A stretch of 41,295 nt of DNA from Acidithiobacillus sp. (lineage in GTDB: Bacteria; Pseudomonadota; Gammaproteobacteria; Acidithiobacillales; Acidithiobacillaceae), in assembly GCA_027365525.1 (NCBI GenBank), contig DAHXMJ010000030.1, positions 1 through 41,295 on the forward strand. Reading direction: 5' to 3'. This document shows positions 1-11,465 of this stretch, piece after piece (within the stretch, counting starts at the first letter, position 1; each line of letters begins with the position of its first letter). The position numbers and the translations under genes were made by a program. The notes below the pieces were generated by a model. The model did not search any database and was not told where the DNA came from. It worked only from the letters and a program-made list of their open reading frames with translations.

Positions 1-2406
1 GCCTACGCCATTGTCCGCAGCCTGGCAGGAAGACGTGCCTTTTCCCAGCCAGTAACGGAGGCCAAGGCCCTGGCAAACTACCGCAAAGGGATTGACAAGG
101 GACTGTACAAAATCCTCTCCAAAATGGGTATCGCCACCGTCCCATCCTACCGCAGCAGTCAGCTTTTTGAAGCACTCGGTCTAGACCGGGATGTGGTGGA
201 CCTGTGCTTTCATGGAACCGTCAGCAGGATATCCGGCGCCTCTTTCACCCACCTGGAAAGCGACATAAAACGGCTGGTGCAGGATGCTTACCGCCCCCAC
301 CGGCCCCTTCCCGCAGGTGGTCTGCTGAAGTTCGTGCACGGAGGGGAGTACCATGCGTACCATCCGGATGTCGTGCGCACACTCCAGGCAGCCACCCGCT
401 CCGGACGCTATGAGGACTACCGTGCCTTCGCGGATCTGGTCAACGGCCGGCCGGTAACCAACCTGCGCGATCTGCTCGTCCTTCGCGAAGGCAATGCCAT
501 CCCGATCGGGGAAGTGGAACCTGTAGAAGCCATTACCCCGCGCTTCGATACGGCTGCCATGTCCCTCGGCGCGCTTTCACCCGAAGCACACGAAGCCTTG
601 GCCATTGCCATGAACACCCTTGGCGGACGGTCCAATTCGGGTGAGGGGGGTGAGGATCCGGCACGCTACCGTACCAGCCGGGTGAGCCGGATCAAGCAGA
701 TCGCATCCGGACGCTTTGGCGTTACACCAGAATACGCGGTCAATGCCGAGGAACTGCAGATCAAGATCGCCCAGGGAGCCAAGCCCGGCGAGGGCGGACA
801 GCTTCCTGGTCACAAGGTCACTGGGATCATTGCCCGACTCCGGTACGCCAAAGAAGGAGTGGCGCTGATTAGCCCACCCCCGCACCATGACATTTATTCC
901 ATAGAGGACCTGGCCCAGCTGATTTTTGATCTCAAACAGATCAATCCAGCTGCCCATGTCTCCGTAAAACTGGTCTCGGAAGCGGGGGTTGGTACAATCG
1001 CTGCGGGGGTAGCCAAGGCCTACGCTGACCGGATCACCATTGCCGGCTATGACGGCGGGACTGGTGCAAGCCCCCTTACCTCCGTGAAATATGCCGGGTC
1101 TCCCTGGGAGCTCGGTCTTGCGGAAACCCAGGTGACCCTGCGCCGCAATTTTCTCCGGCACCGGGTACGCCTGCAGGCAGATGGCGGCTTCAAAACAGGA
1201 CTGGATGTCGTCAAGGGAGCGCTTCTGGGGGCCGAAAGCTTCGGATTCGGGACTGCCCCGATGATTGTTCTAGGCTGCAAGTACCTGCGCATCTGCCATC
1301 TGAACAACTGCGCTACCGGAGTGGCAACCCAGGACGAACAGCTGCGCCAGAATTTTACGGGTCTCCCGGAAATGGTCATTCACTATTTCCGTTTCGTAGC
1401 CCAGGAAGTGCGGGAAATCATGGCACAGCTCGGGGTGCGCCGTTTTGATGACCTGGTTGGAGCCAGCAGCTGGCTGGAACCCGGAAAAGGCCACACGCCG
1501 AAGCAGCAGGCACTAGACCTGCGCCCGCTCCTCGCCAACACGGTCCTCACGGAAGCAGACAGCAACACCCATACGCAGGACCGCAACCCGCCCTTTGACC
1601 GGGGTGAACTCGCGGAATCCATGGTACGGGATGCCGCACCTGCCCTGGAACGCCAGATACCTACACGCCTCCACTATCCGGTCCGCAATACCCAGCGCTC
1701 CATCGGTTCCCGTCTGGCAGGAGAAATTGCCCGCCGCTACGGAAACAGCGGGCTGGCAGATGACTGCATCCACATTGACCTGCACGGGACGGCGGGGCAA
1801 TCCCTTGGCGCTTTCTGCGTCCGGGGAATAACCCTGAGCCTCCAGGGCGACGCCAACGACTACGTTGGCAAGGCCATGAATGGGGGAAACATTGTGATTG
1901 CTCCACCCCCTGGAGTCCCCTACGCCAGTGAGCAATCGGCGATTATCGGCAATACCTGTCTGTATGGCGCCACCGGAGGACAGCTGTATGCCGCCGGGCG
2001 GGCGGGCGAACGTTTTGCAGTCCGCAATTCCGGGGCTACAGCCGTGATCGAAGGTGCCGGTGATCACGCGTGCGAGTACATGACAGGGGGACAGGTAATT
2101 GTTCTGGGGTCTGTAGGGGTCAATTTCGGGGCTGGCATGACCGGTGGTCTGGCATTTGTCCATGACATGGAAGAGCAGTTCCCAAACCGGATCAATGGGG
2201 AACTGGTCAACAGCCACCGTATTGATACCGAATTCATGCGGGGTTACGAAGCCCTGCTCCGCCGTCATGTGGAACGGCACGTAGAACTGACCGGCAGCGC
2301 CTATGCCCGCAGCCTACTCCAGGACTGGGCGCGTTTCGTGCGGAAGATCTGGCTGGTAGTACCCAAAGCTGCAAAACTGGATGTGCTTCTGGAAGAAGCC
2401 AGCTGA
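1..2406 (+). CDS. gltB: Glutamate synthase large subunit, C-terminal part (5' end outside window)
   Basis: The frame is open from the first base, so this is the last 801 residues of a protein usually near 1,480. The large subunit hydrolyses glutamine in its missing N-terminal domain and passes ammonia to 2-oxoglutarate at an FMN site, making glutamate. The central/FMN-binding region is visible, including [11 protein letters not shown] and [11 protein letters not shown]. The 3Fe-4S ligands are Cys426, Cys432 and Cys437 of the fragment ([13 protein letters not shown]). The C-terminal GXGXG beta-helix domain follows, with repeated glycine-rich turns such as [14 protein letters not shown]. The protein ends normally at TGA. 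gltD follows after 27 bases, so the two subunits are co-transcribed. Nothing looks broken in the visible part. Confidence 0.97.
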   Translation, partial: AYAIVRSLAGRRAFSQPVTEAKALANYRKGIDKGLYKILSKMGIATVPSYRSSQLFEALGLDRDVVDLCFHGTVSRISGASFTHLESDIKRLVQDAYRPHRPLPAGGLLKFVHGGEYHAYHPDVVRTLQAATRSGRYEDYRAFADLVNGRPVTNLRDLLVLREGNAIPIGEVEPVEAITPRFDTAAMSLGALSPEAHEALAIAMNTLGGRSNSGEGGEDPARYRTSRVSRIKQIASGRFGVTPEYAVNAEELQIKIAQGAKPGEGGQLPGHKVTGIIARLRYAKEGVALISPPPHHDIYSIEDLAQLIFDLKQINPAAHVSVKLVSEAGVGTIAAGVAKAYADRITIAGYDGGTGASPLTSVKYAGSPWELGLAETQVTLRRNFLRHRVRLQADGGFKTGLDVVKGALLGAESFGFGTAPMIVLGCKYLRICHLNNCATGVATQDEQLRQNFTGLPEMVIHYFRFVAQEVREIMAQLGVRRFDDLVGASSWLEPGKGHTPKQQALDLRPLLANTVLTEADSNTHTQDRNPPFDRGELAESMVRDAAPALERQIPTRLHYPVRNTQRSIGSRLAGEIARRYGNSGLADDCIHIDLHGTAGQSLGAFCVRGITLSLQGDANDYVGKAMNGGNIVIAPPPGVPYASEQSAIIGNTCLYGATGGQLYAAGRAGERFAVRNSGATAVIEGAGDHACEYMTGGQVIVLGSVGVNFGAGMTGGLAFVHDMEEQFPNRINGELVNSHRIDTEFMRGYEALLRRHVERHVELTGSAYARSLLQDWARFVRKIWLVVPKAAKLDVLLEEAS

Positions 2407-3831
<1,425 letters not shown>

Positions 3832-3837
3832 ACTTTG

Positions 3838-4902
3838 ATGCATACACCTGTACTACAGAATGACCTTTTTCTCCGTGCGTGTCTGCGCCAAACCGTAGAC
3901 ACAGTCCCCGTATGGCTGATGCGGCAGGCAGGGCGCTACCTTCCGGAGTACCAGGAAACACGGAAAAGGGCCGGGGATTTTCTCACGCTTTGCACCACCC
4001 CGGAACTCGCCTGCGAGGTCACACTGCAACCACTCGCGCGCTTTCCCCTGGACGCGGCGATCCTTTTCTCGGATATCCTTACCATTCCTCACGCCATGGG
4101 GCTCGGCCTGAGTTTCCACGAAGGGGAAGGGCCAGTATTTGCCCATCCGGTCCGCCACCCGCGGGATCTGGCACAGCTGGCAGTTCCAGACCCGGAAACC
4201 GAACTGCGCTATGTCATGGACGCCATACGCCTTATCCGTCACGAGCTGCATGGCCGTGTTCCACTGATCGGTTTTTCCGGGAGCCCATGGACTCTGGCCT
4301 GCTATATGGTTGAGGGCCGTGGCAGCCGGGATTTCCAGCACATCAAGGCGTGGCTCTATTCCGACACCAGCACCCTCAATGGACTGATTGGCCTTCTGGT
4401 AGACTCGGTTGGACAGTACCTGCAGGCCCAGGCAGCCGCTGGTGCGCAGGCGCTGATGCTGTTCGATACCTGGGGGGGAAGTCTCAGCACCGACGCCTAT
4501 TTCCGTTTTTCCCTTGAGCCCATGAAACAGATTATTGCCTATCTCCGCTCCTGCCCGGAAAGCCGGGATCTTCCGATCATCCTGTTTACTAAGGGTGGAG
4601 GAAACTGGCTTGAAGGAATGGCCGAAAGTGGTGCGGATGTGCTTGGACTTGACTGGACCATTGACCTCGGCCCAGCACGAGCGCGTGTTGGAGCCAAGGT
4701 GGCCCTACAGGGGAACATGGATCCCATGGTTCTCTACGGTGCCCCGAAACAGATCGGGCGGGAGGCGCTACGGATTCTGGAAAGCCATGGCAGCATGGCA
4801 GGCCTTGTTTTCAATCTCGGGCATGGGATCACTCCCCAGACCCCCATAGAGCATGTTGCACACCTGATAGATGCTGTCCATTCCTGGAAAGGCAGAGGCT
4901 AA
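3838..4902 (+). CDS. hemE: Uroporphyrinogen III decarboxylase
   Basis: HemE converts uroporphyrinogen III to coproporphyrinogen III by removing four carboxyl groups, a cytosolic step of haem synthesis that needs no cofactor. The 354-residue protein carries both family signatures: [15 protein letters not shown] at about 24-38 and [16 protein letters not shown] at about 145-160. The catalytic aspartate lies in ILFSDIL near residue 79. I chose the ATG at 3838; a TTG one codon upstream (3835) is possible but less likely. It is the last gene of the gltBD transcript, and the next gene is convergent. Confidence 0.96.
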   Translation: MHTPVLQNDLFLRACLRQTVDTVPVWLMRQAGRYLPEYQETRKRAGDFLTLCTTPELACEVTLQPLARFPLDAAILFSDILTIPHAMGLGLSFHEGEGPVFAHPVRHPRDLAQLAVPDPETELRYVMDAIRLIRHELHGRVPLIGFSGSPWTLACYMVEGRGSRDFQHIKAWLYSDTSTLNGLIGLLVDSVGQYLQAQAAAGAQALMLFDTWGGSLSTDAYFRFSLEPMKQIIAYLRSCPESRDLPIILFTKGGGNWLEGMAESGADVLGLDWTIDLGPARARVGAKVALQGNMDPMVLYGAPKQIGREALRILESHGSMAGLVFNLGHGITPQTPIEHVAHLIDAVHSWKGRG

Positions 4903-4950
4903 AAACGCCTGGTCAGGCTGACCGCCAGCAGAATTTTACCGGAAAAAACA

Positions 4951-5859
4951 CTACGATCCATGGCGACGCCGACGCCAGGACGACCATGCATCCCGGAGGG
5001 GATGGTGTTTTTTCTTCAGGTAGGTGACCGAGGCGCCCTGCTCCATTTTCCGCAGGGCTTCCTCGACCATCTGCCTCGATTCGCCGGCCAGCTGGCGACG
5101 CCCGGCATCCGGGGACAGCATCGGCAGAAAATGGACCCGCAGGGTTAGGGGAGCAGCAGCCATGAGACGCCAGAGATGTCCGGCCAGACTGTCTTCCCCA
5201 ATAAATGGGCAGATGCGGTCCGCCTTCCCGGGATGCTGGATGTCCTCATAGCGCAGTGCGACGGGCAGAACCGGTGCTCCCGCCGACACGGCTGATTCAA
5301 AAGGAGCTGCATAGAATTCGCCAACACCGGTGCCATCACTGGTCGTTCCCTCCGGAAATACGGCTACAATCCGGCCCTGGCGCAAAACATCCGCCGCCTG
5401 TTTCAGGATACGCTGGCTTGCACGTGCGTCCTGCCGGTCAATAAACAGGGTACCCAGCCATTGGGCGAGCAGACCAAAAAAAGGCCAGGACTGCATTTCC
5501 GTCTTGGCAACAAACTGGCCCGGCCCAAGGCTGGCCAGGGCAAGAATATCCAGATAGGAAACGTGATTGGCAGCCACCAGAACCGCCTCTTCAGGGGGGC
5601 AGCCCTCAACCTTCAGGCGGATCCCCAGAATGCCCAAGGCAACGCGGCTCCACCAGCGAAACGTACGGAGGCTCGTGGCATCAATTTTTTTCCTGCGGGC
5701 ATAGGTCCACCAGGCCAGTGGAAACGCGAGCAGCAGATGGGCTGCCAGCATGGGCAGCCGCCAGATCCGGCGGTAGAAACGGGGACCACTCCGGTACTGG
5801 AAACGCCCTGGATAGGGGATGAGCCGGAACGCTTCCGTCCGGCGCCGGGACTGGTTCAT
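4951..5859 (-). CDS. olsA: 1-acyl-glycerol-phosphate-type acyltransferase, likely lyso-ornithine lipid O-acyltransferase
   Basis: A PlsC-superfamily acyltransferase of 302 residues. The catalytic NHxxxxD motif reads NHVSYLD and the acceptor-binding motif reads FPEGTTSDG. A hydrophobic segment near the N-terminus (MLAAHLLLAFPLAWW) should anchor it in the inner membrane. The start at 5859 overlaps the stop of the upstream OlsB-like gene by four bases (ATGA), so it is translationally coupled to it. Because the partner is an OlsB-type N-acyltransferase, I infer that this enzyme adds the second fatty acid to lyso-ornithine lipid. From sequence alone, ordinary PlsC activity (lysophosphatidate to phosphatidate) cannot be excluded. 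A longer reading upstream is open but would run deep into olsB. Confidence 0.85.
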   Translation of the reverse strand: MNQSRRRTEAFRLIPYPGRFQYRSGPRFYRRIWRLPMLAAHLLLAFPLAWWTYARRKKIDATSLRTFRWWSRVALGILGIRLKVEGCPPEEAVLVAANHVSYLDILALASLGPGQFVAKTEMQSWPFFGLLAQWLGTLFIDRQDARASQRILKQAADVLRQGRIVAVFPEGTTSDGTGVGEFYAAPFESAVSAGAPVLPVALRYEDIQHPGKADRICPFIGEDSLAGHLWRLMAAAPLTLRVHFLPMLSPDAGRRQLAGESRQMVEEALRKMEQGASVTYLKKKHHPLRDAWSSWRRRRHGS

Positions 5860-6632
5860 CTGACGGCTTCTACAGGATCCAGGAAGCGCTGCTGGTAGCG
5901 GGGTGTAATCAGACGGGACTCGCACCAGACAAAGAAATCGGCGCAATGGAACTGCGGATCCCAGTAGGGTTCCCCGCCAATACGCACTCCAGCCCTCAGA
6001 TAGCCTTTCAGAAGGGAAGGCAGCACAGCAGCTTCCGCGTCTGCCTGGGGGTTAAAGCCTGGAACCGGACGAAGCGGAAATACCCTCTGTTCCGGTGGTG
6101 TGAGATGGTCCTGCAGATTGCGGTACAGAGCGCCCAATGCCGGCCCATCCGTACTGTGCACACTGGCACAGCCCATCAGGTAGTCAATCTCCCACATGGC
6201 CATCGCTTCCGCCAATCCGGACCAAAGAAGGACAATGACGGCTCCCTGGCGGTAATCCGGGTGCACGCAGGAGCGGCCAAGTTCCATGATCCTGGAACGT
6301 AGGGCCAGCAGCCGCGAAAGATCAAATTCAGTCTCGGCGTAATAGCGCCCGACCCGGTGCACCTGTTCTGGCAGAAAGAGGCGGTATGTCCCCACGACTT
6401 CCTGCCGGACTTCATCCTCGACAATCAGATGTTCACAGAAGGGATCGTACTCATCCTGGTCGAGGCCCGGTGCCCCGCTAAGCTGGGCACCATACTCGGA
6501 ACTGAAGACACGGTAACGCAGCCGCTGGGCGGCCTCCACCTCATCCTGGTGTCGGGCCAGATAGAGGCGCAGGGACCGCTCACCTTTGCGGGTCTGATTT
6601 TCCACATCACCATGGGGCTGGGCATTGAGCAT
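5856..6632 (-). CDS. olsB: GNAT-fold ornithine-acyl-ACP N-acyltransferase (OlsB / hemolysin-like family)
   Basis: A 258-residue protein of the OlsB/COG3176 'hemolysin' family, which transfers a 3-hydroxy-acyl chain from acyl-ACP to the alpha-amino group of ornithine, the first step of ornithine lipid synthesis. Family landmarks are AQRLRYRVFSSEYG near residue 35, the DEYDPFCEHLIV segment, VVGTYRL, ELGRSCVHPDYR and GCASVHS. The ATG has an AGGGAGA ribosome site at normal spacing. It is first in a two-gene operon with the PlsC-type gene (4-base overlap). The promoter region carries a tandem Pho-box array (6685-6724), fitting the known phosphate control of ornithine lipid synthesis in other proteobacteria. 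Confidence 0.87.
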   Translation of the reverse strand: MLNAQPHGDVENQTRKGERSLRLYLARHQDEVEAAQRLRYRVFSSEYGAQLSGAPGLDQDEYDPFCEHLIVEDEVRQEVVGTYRLFLPEQVHRVGRYYAETEFDLSRLLALRSRIMELGRSCVHPDYRQGAVIVLLWSGLAEAMAMWEIDYLMGCASVHSTDGPALGALYRNLQDHLTPPEQRVFPLRPVPGFNPQADAEAAVLPSLLKGYLRAGVRIGGEPYWDPQFHCADFFVWCESRLITPRYQQRFLDPVEAVR

Positions 6633-6668
6633 CTAGGGCTCTCCCTGTTTCAGGTAAAACTGGCTAAC

Positions 6669-6724
6669 AGTATGACCCGGAAATGTGAAAAAGGTGCGAC
6701 AGTTTCATGAAGATTTGACTTCAG
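6669..6724 (-). promoter_or_regulatory. Tandem Pho-box array and -10 element upstream of olsBA
   Basis: Read on the minus strand, four heptamers repeat every 11 bp: CTGAAGT (6718-6724), TCTTCAT (6707-6713), CTGTCGC (6696-6702) and TTTTCAC (6685-6691), separated by CAAA, GAAA and ACCT. Exactly 10 bp after the last heptamer lies CATACT (6669-6674), a 4/6 match to TATAAT. PhoB half-sites are 7-mers with an 11-bp repeat that replace the -35 element, so this looks like a PhoB-activated promoter. Transcription would start near 6662, giving a leader of about 30 nt. The pstS promoter in this window has the same geometry. Confidence 0.68.
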
Positions 6725-6785
6725 TTTGCATGATTTCATGCCTTTAATGATACGCAAAGTTCATGCGGAAATCCAAAACGGCTGG

Positions 6786-8102
<1,317 letters not shown>

Positions 8103-9329
8103 TCAAAGAGAAGGAAAGGAGATGTTGTCAGGATCAGGCCCCCACAGATTCCAGCCTTCACCATCGTGCCGCAGTACCGCATCGTACCCGTCTGGCAGGT
8201 GCTGGCCAGCCGGTTCCTGCTGTTCACTGCGCAGTTCCTGGATAACAGTGTATCCCCTGGCACGAAGATCACAGATGGTTTTCCAGAGTTCCGTATCTGC
8301 GCCGGGAGGTGCCCACACCCGGAATCCGTTATGGTCCCCGCCGTTTTCCTTGAGAAGTGGACGGAGATCAATGCTGAACCCTGTGGCTGGCCGGGAGCAC
8401 CCAAAAGCTTCTCCAATGCCATCGTAGCGCCCGCCCTGGGCCAGGGCGTTTCCCCGCTGGGGTCCATAAATGGCAAACAGCAGCCCAGTATGGTAACGGT
8501 GTCCCTGCAGTTCGGCCAGATCACAGGCCACCTGAATCCCCGAGTAGCGCTCGGAAAACGCGTCCCATACCGCTCCAAGCGTATCCGTTGCCTTCCGAAT
8601 CGCAGGATGGTGGCCAAGGTATTTCCGTGCGTCCTCCAGAACCTGCCGTTCCCCCTGCAGATGGGCGAGCAGGGAAAAATCGTCCCGGATCCCGGCAGGT
8701 ACTCCGTTCTCCAGCAGAACCTGGCGGACATCCGCCCAGGCTTTCCGCTCCAGATGGCGCAGAAGTTCCATGCGGCGGCTTCCTGAAAGTCCGGCCGCCT
8801 CGACCAGGGCAAGTGCAATGCCCACATGGCCCAGATCCAGCAGAAGCTGGGCGTCCTGGCAGAGCATCAGGGTTTCTGCCATGAGACTGAGGATTTCCAA
8901 GTCTCCTGCTGGGCCTGTGACCCCAAAAAGTTCGGCCCCTACCTGGAAAGGGGCCCTACTGCCTCCCAAAGCATCTGGCTGCGCATGAAGCACCGTTCCG
9001 GCATAGCAGAGGCGGCGGAGTTCATGGTCACGGGACATCTGCGCGTCCATCCGTGCCATCTGGGGTGTCATGTCAGAACGGAAACCCAGCAGTCTGCCGC
9101 TGGCCTGGTCCAGCACTTTCCAAGTCTGCAGGTCCAGATCGGCAGCACTGCCGGTCAGAAGGCTTTCGAGATGCTCAAGCATGGGGGGTATGACCTGCCT
9201 GTACCCCCAGGCCGCGTACAGATCCAGCAGTTCCCGGCGCAGGTATTCGAGGGCGTTTGCCTGGCGGGGGCCAAGATCCTCAAAGCCGGAAGGCAGCAGC
9301 CATGCAGGGGATGCTTCACTGGGTTTCAT
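8103..9329 (-). CDS. hisZ: ATP phosphoribosyltransferase regulatory subunit HisZ
   Basis: HisZ is a catalytically inactive relative of histidyl-tRNA synthetase that forms an octamer with the short form of HisG and makes it sensitive to histidine. The 408-residue protein has the class II synthetase-like core: a motif-2-like region RLLGFRSDMTPQMARMDA and the GHRYHTGLLFAIY segment that parallels the HisRS HisA motif. It lacks the HisRS anticodon domain sequence. It lies between hflC (4-base ATGA overlap at 9326-9329) and purA, its usual place in beta-proteobacteria and relatives. Its presence implies a short-form HisG elsewhere. The true HisRS gene is also in this window (24537-25811). Confidence 0.94.
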   Translation of the reverse strand: MKPSEASPAWLLPSGFEDLGPRQANALEYLRRELLDLYAAWGYRQVIPPMLEHLESLLTGSAADLDLQTWKVLDQASGRLLGFRSDMTPQMARMDAQMSRDHELRRLCYAGTVLHAQPDALGGSRAPFQVGAELFGVTGPAGDLEILSLMAETLMLCQDAQLLLDLGHVGIALALVEAAGLSGSRRMELLRHLERKAWADVRQVLLENGVPAGIRDDFSLLAHLQGERQVLEDARKYLGHHPAIRKATDTLGAVWDAFSERYSGIQVACDLAELQGHRYHTGLLFAIYGPQRGNALAQGGRYDGIGEAFGCSRPATGFSIDLRPLLKENGGDHNGFRVWAPPGADTELWKTICDLRARGYTVIQELRSEQQEPAGQHLPDGYDAVLRHDGEGWNLWGPDPDNISFPSL

Positions 9330-10207
9330 GGATGGGACGGCTCCAGACCCTCATGAAAATAGCGGAGGAAAGGAGATCCAGTACCAAGAACCACCACGGC
9401 ACCATGCTTTAAACCCTCACGGTAGGCTTCCAGGCTGCGATAAAAACTGTAGAAACGGGGATTTCCACCATAGGCGGAGGCATAGATTTCCACTGCCTGC
9501 GCCTGCCCCTGCCCAATGATTGCCTGGGACTTCCTGTAAGCATCCGCACGGATCTGTACGCGATTTTTCTCCCCTTGCGCAAGGATCTGGGCAGCCTGGG
9601 CCTTGCCCTCGGCAAGGAGTTTCTTTGCTTTCTCTGCCTGGTGGCGGCTCTCTTCCTGGAACATGGCTTTCTGTGCCACCTGCGTCAGCCCAGTCTCCAA
9701 AACATGTACTGCCACAACATGGATACCGTCTCCAGACAGTGCAGAAGATACCCGTTCAAGGAACTGTCCTTCCCAGTACGCCCTGGATGGCGCGGACGCC
9801 TTCTGCCCGGCGATAAGCTGGTCCGCCAGACTGCCGAGGACGTCTCCGGCAGCGCTGCTTACACGGCTCTCTGCAAGCGGAATGCTGAGACCCTGCCGGT
9901 AAAATTTCCGCGGATCCGCTATCCGCCACTGCACAAAGGCATTGACAGTCATATCAGCTCCGCCCGGGCCGCGGACAGTGACCGGACGGGTATTCTGGCT
10001 CCGCAGCTTGATATCCACAATCCTGACCTGCTGGAACATAGGCCAATGGAAATAAAGCCCAGGATGCCGCTCCACGGAAACTATATGGCCACTGAGCCCA
10101 ACCAAAAGGCCATTTTGCCCGGGGAGCAGAATGCTGAAGCTGGAAGAAAGAGCAAAAAGCAGCAGAACAGCTCCCAGAGTAACCGCTCCCCAACGGCCGG
10201 CCTTCAT
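9326..10207 (-). CDS. hflC: HflC, modulator of FtsH protease
   Basis: HflC is an inner-membrane SPFH/prohibitin-domain protein that forms a large periplasmic complex with HflK around the FtsH protease. The 293-residue sequence begins with one membrane segment (about 8-28) and continues into an SPFH domain (GLVGLSGHIVSVERHPGLYFHWP). A helical, alanine/lysine/glutamine-rich stretch around 195-245 (EKAKKLLAEGKAQAAQ) is the usual coiled coil. Start and stop both overlap neighbours by four bases: hflK at 10204-10207 and hisZ at 9326-9329. Translation of hflK-hflC-hisZ is therefore probably coupled. Confidence 0.95.
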   Translation of the reverse strand: MKAGRWGAVTLGAVLLLFALSSSFSILLPGQNGLLVGLSGHIVSVERHPGLYFHWPMFQQVRIVDIKLRSQNTRPVTVRGPGGADMTVNAFVQWRIADPRKFYRQGLSIPLAESRVSSAAGDVLGSLADQLIAGQKASAPSRAYWEGQFLERVSSALSGDGIHVVAVHVLETGLTQVAQKAMFQEESRHQAEKAKKLLAEGKAQAAQILAQGEKNRVQIRADAYRKSQAIIGQGQAQAVEIYASAYGGNPRFYSFYRSLEAYREGLKHGAVVVLGTGSPFLRYFHEGLEPSHP

Positions 10208-11445
10208 GCTGCACCCCCCTTGGTACCGTGGAATCCCGGCCGTAGCGCCTCGGGAATGTTCCGGCCTGCCGGAACGGATGTCTTTCTGCCGCCCTCCGCC
10301 CTTCCGGAAGGGAAGACTGAAACCGTGGCGCTTCCCGATGGCGCTCCCTGATGAGAATTATGGACAGCAGAAGGCGGGAGCCCAAGCTCTAACGTTGTGG
10401 CGCCATTTTTCCCGCTGACTACAATTTTTCTGGCGTGGGTCAGAATATCCTGCATTGTTTCGAGGTACATCTGCTCGGCCACGATCTTCGGATTTTTCTC
10501 GTACGCCTGGAGAACGTCGTCAAACCGTTCTGCATCACCCCGGGCCCGGGTAACCAAACGTGAGGCCTCCGCCCTAGCAGCCGTGACCCGCTCCGCTGCC
10601 TGTTCCTTTGCCTGTACCTGCAGTTTTTCCACCTCCGCCCTGGCAGCGTCCTGTTCCTCTCCTGCGGTTTTTCCAGCCTTTCTAACCGCTGCAAAATCCG
10701 GCTGCAGGGCACGCGGAGGAGAAATTTCAAGAATCTGCAGAGATTCCAGCTTCAGGCCGCTGTGGGCCCCGGCCAGAAAAGTATCCGCATGGACAAGAAC
10801 TGAATGCGCCAGCGGGGCTTTGGGAGCATTGAACAGCGCATCGAAGTCCTGTCCCGCGACCGCCTGACGCATAGCAGAAGCCAGCATGTCTGCCAGAATC
10901 TGCTGGGGATTGACTGTGGAGAACAGATATTCCTGTACATTGGCAATGCGGTACTGGGCGGCATAACGGACATCCACAATTTTGCCGTCCGCCGTCAGCA
11001 TCCGTCCGGGGTTGGGGGACTCATCGACCCCCCCATAACCCAGCACCAGCCGCCGGGACCGGCCAACATCCACCAACAGGGCTGCCTGGAAGGGGTAAGG
11101 AAGATGGTAATGGGATCCAGGGGAAGAAACGCTAACAACACGCCCAAACTGCAGAACAACCCCTTCCTGCCCTGGTCCTACCATGTAAAAGCCCGAAAAC
11201 AGCCAAGCCAAGACAACAGCCGCAATGGCCACCCCCGGCACCCAACGAAACCACTGTTTTTGCGGGCGGGGAACACCTCTCCTCCGGCCATTCTTCACAC
11301 GGCCACCCAGCCTGCGCAATTCCTGCGTGATTTTGTCTATGTTCCAGGAAGTTCCAGAGGCTTTGGAGCGCTGCCCCCAAGGGTTCTGATTGCCGTTCTG
11401 ACTGCCTTTCTGATTGCCGCTTCCGCCCGGATCACTCCATGGCAT
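10204..11445 (-). CDS. hflK: HflK, modulator of FtsH protease
   Basis: Partner of HflC in the membrane complex that restrains FtsH. From the ATG at 11445 the protein is 413 residues: a Gly/Asn/Gln-rich N-terminal tail (MPWSDPGGSGNQKGSQNG), one transmembrane segment at about 68-89, then an SPFH domain beginning GPGQEGVVLQFGRVV. A charged Ala/Glu/Lys coiled coil and a Ser/Gly-rich C-terminal tail follow. The start is set by GGAGA five bases upstream and by the family's typical MPWSxPGG beginning; an in-frame reading 32 codons longer would overlap hflX. The gene is 20 bases after hflX and overlaps hflC by four. Confidence 0.95.
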   Translation of the reverse strand: MPWSDPGGSGNQKGSQNGNQNPWGQRSKASGTSWNIDKITQELRRLGGRVKNGRRRGVPRPQKQWFRWVPGVAIAAVVLAWLFSGFYMVGPGQEGVVLQFGRVVSVSSPGSHYHLPYPFQAALLVDVGRSRRLVLGYGGVDESPNPGRMLTADGKIVDVRYAAQYRIANVQEYLFSTVNPQQILADMLASAMRQAVAGQDFDALFNAPKAPLAHSVLVHADTFLAGAHSGLKLESLQILEISPPRALQPDFAAVRKAGKTAGEEQDAARAEVEKLQVQAKEQAAERVTAARAEASRLVTRARGDAERFDDVLQAYEKNPKIVAEQMYLETMQDILTHARKIVVSGKNGATTLELGLPPSAVHNSHQGAPSGSATVSVFPSGRAEGGRKTSVPAGRNIPEALRPGFHGTKGGAA

Positions 11446-11465
11446 GCCGCTCTCCTTGCCCAGAA

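Noticed and set aside
577-1161. Long open frames antisense to gltB and to most other genes
   Set aside because: They mirror the codon bias of GC-rich genes, lack ribosome sites and show no recognisable protein sequence; the sense genes are certain.
4911-4923. Inverted repeat GGTCAG/CTGACC between convergent hemE and olsA
   Set aside because: The loop would be a single base and the usable stem is only about five pairs, with no T-run, so a terminator cannot be supported.
8103-9329. Second histidyl-tRNA synthetase
   Set aside because: The protein lacks the HisRS anticodon domain and sits in the hflC-purA position typical of HisZ, so it is the HisG regulatory subunit.
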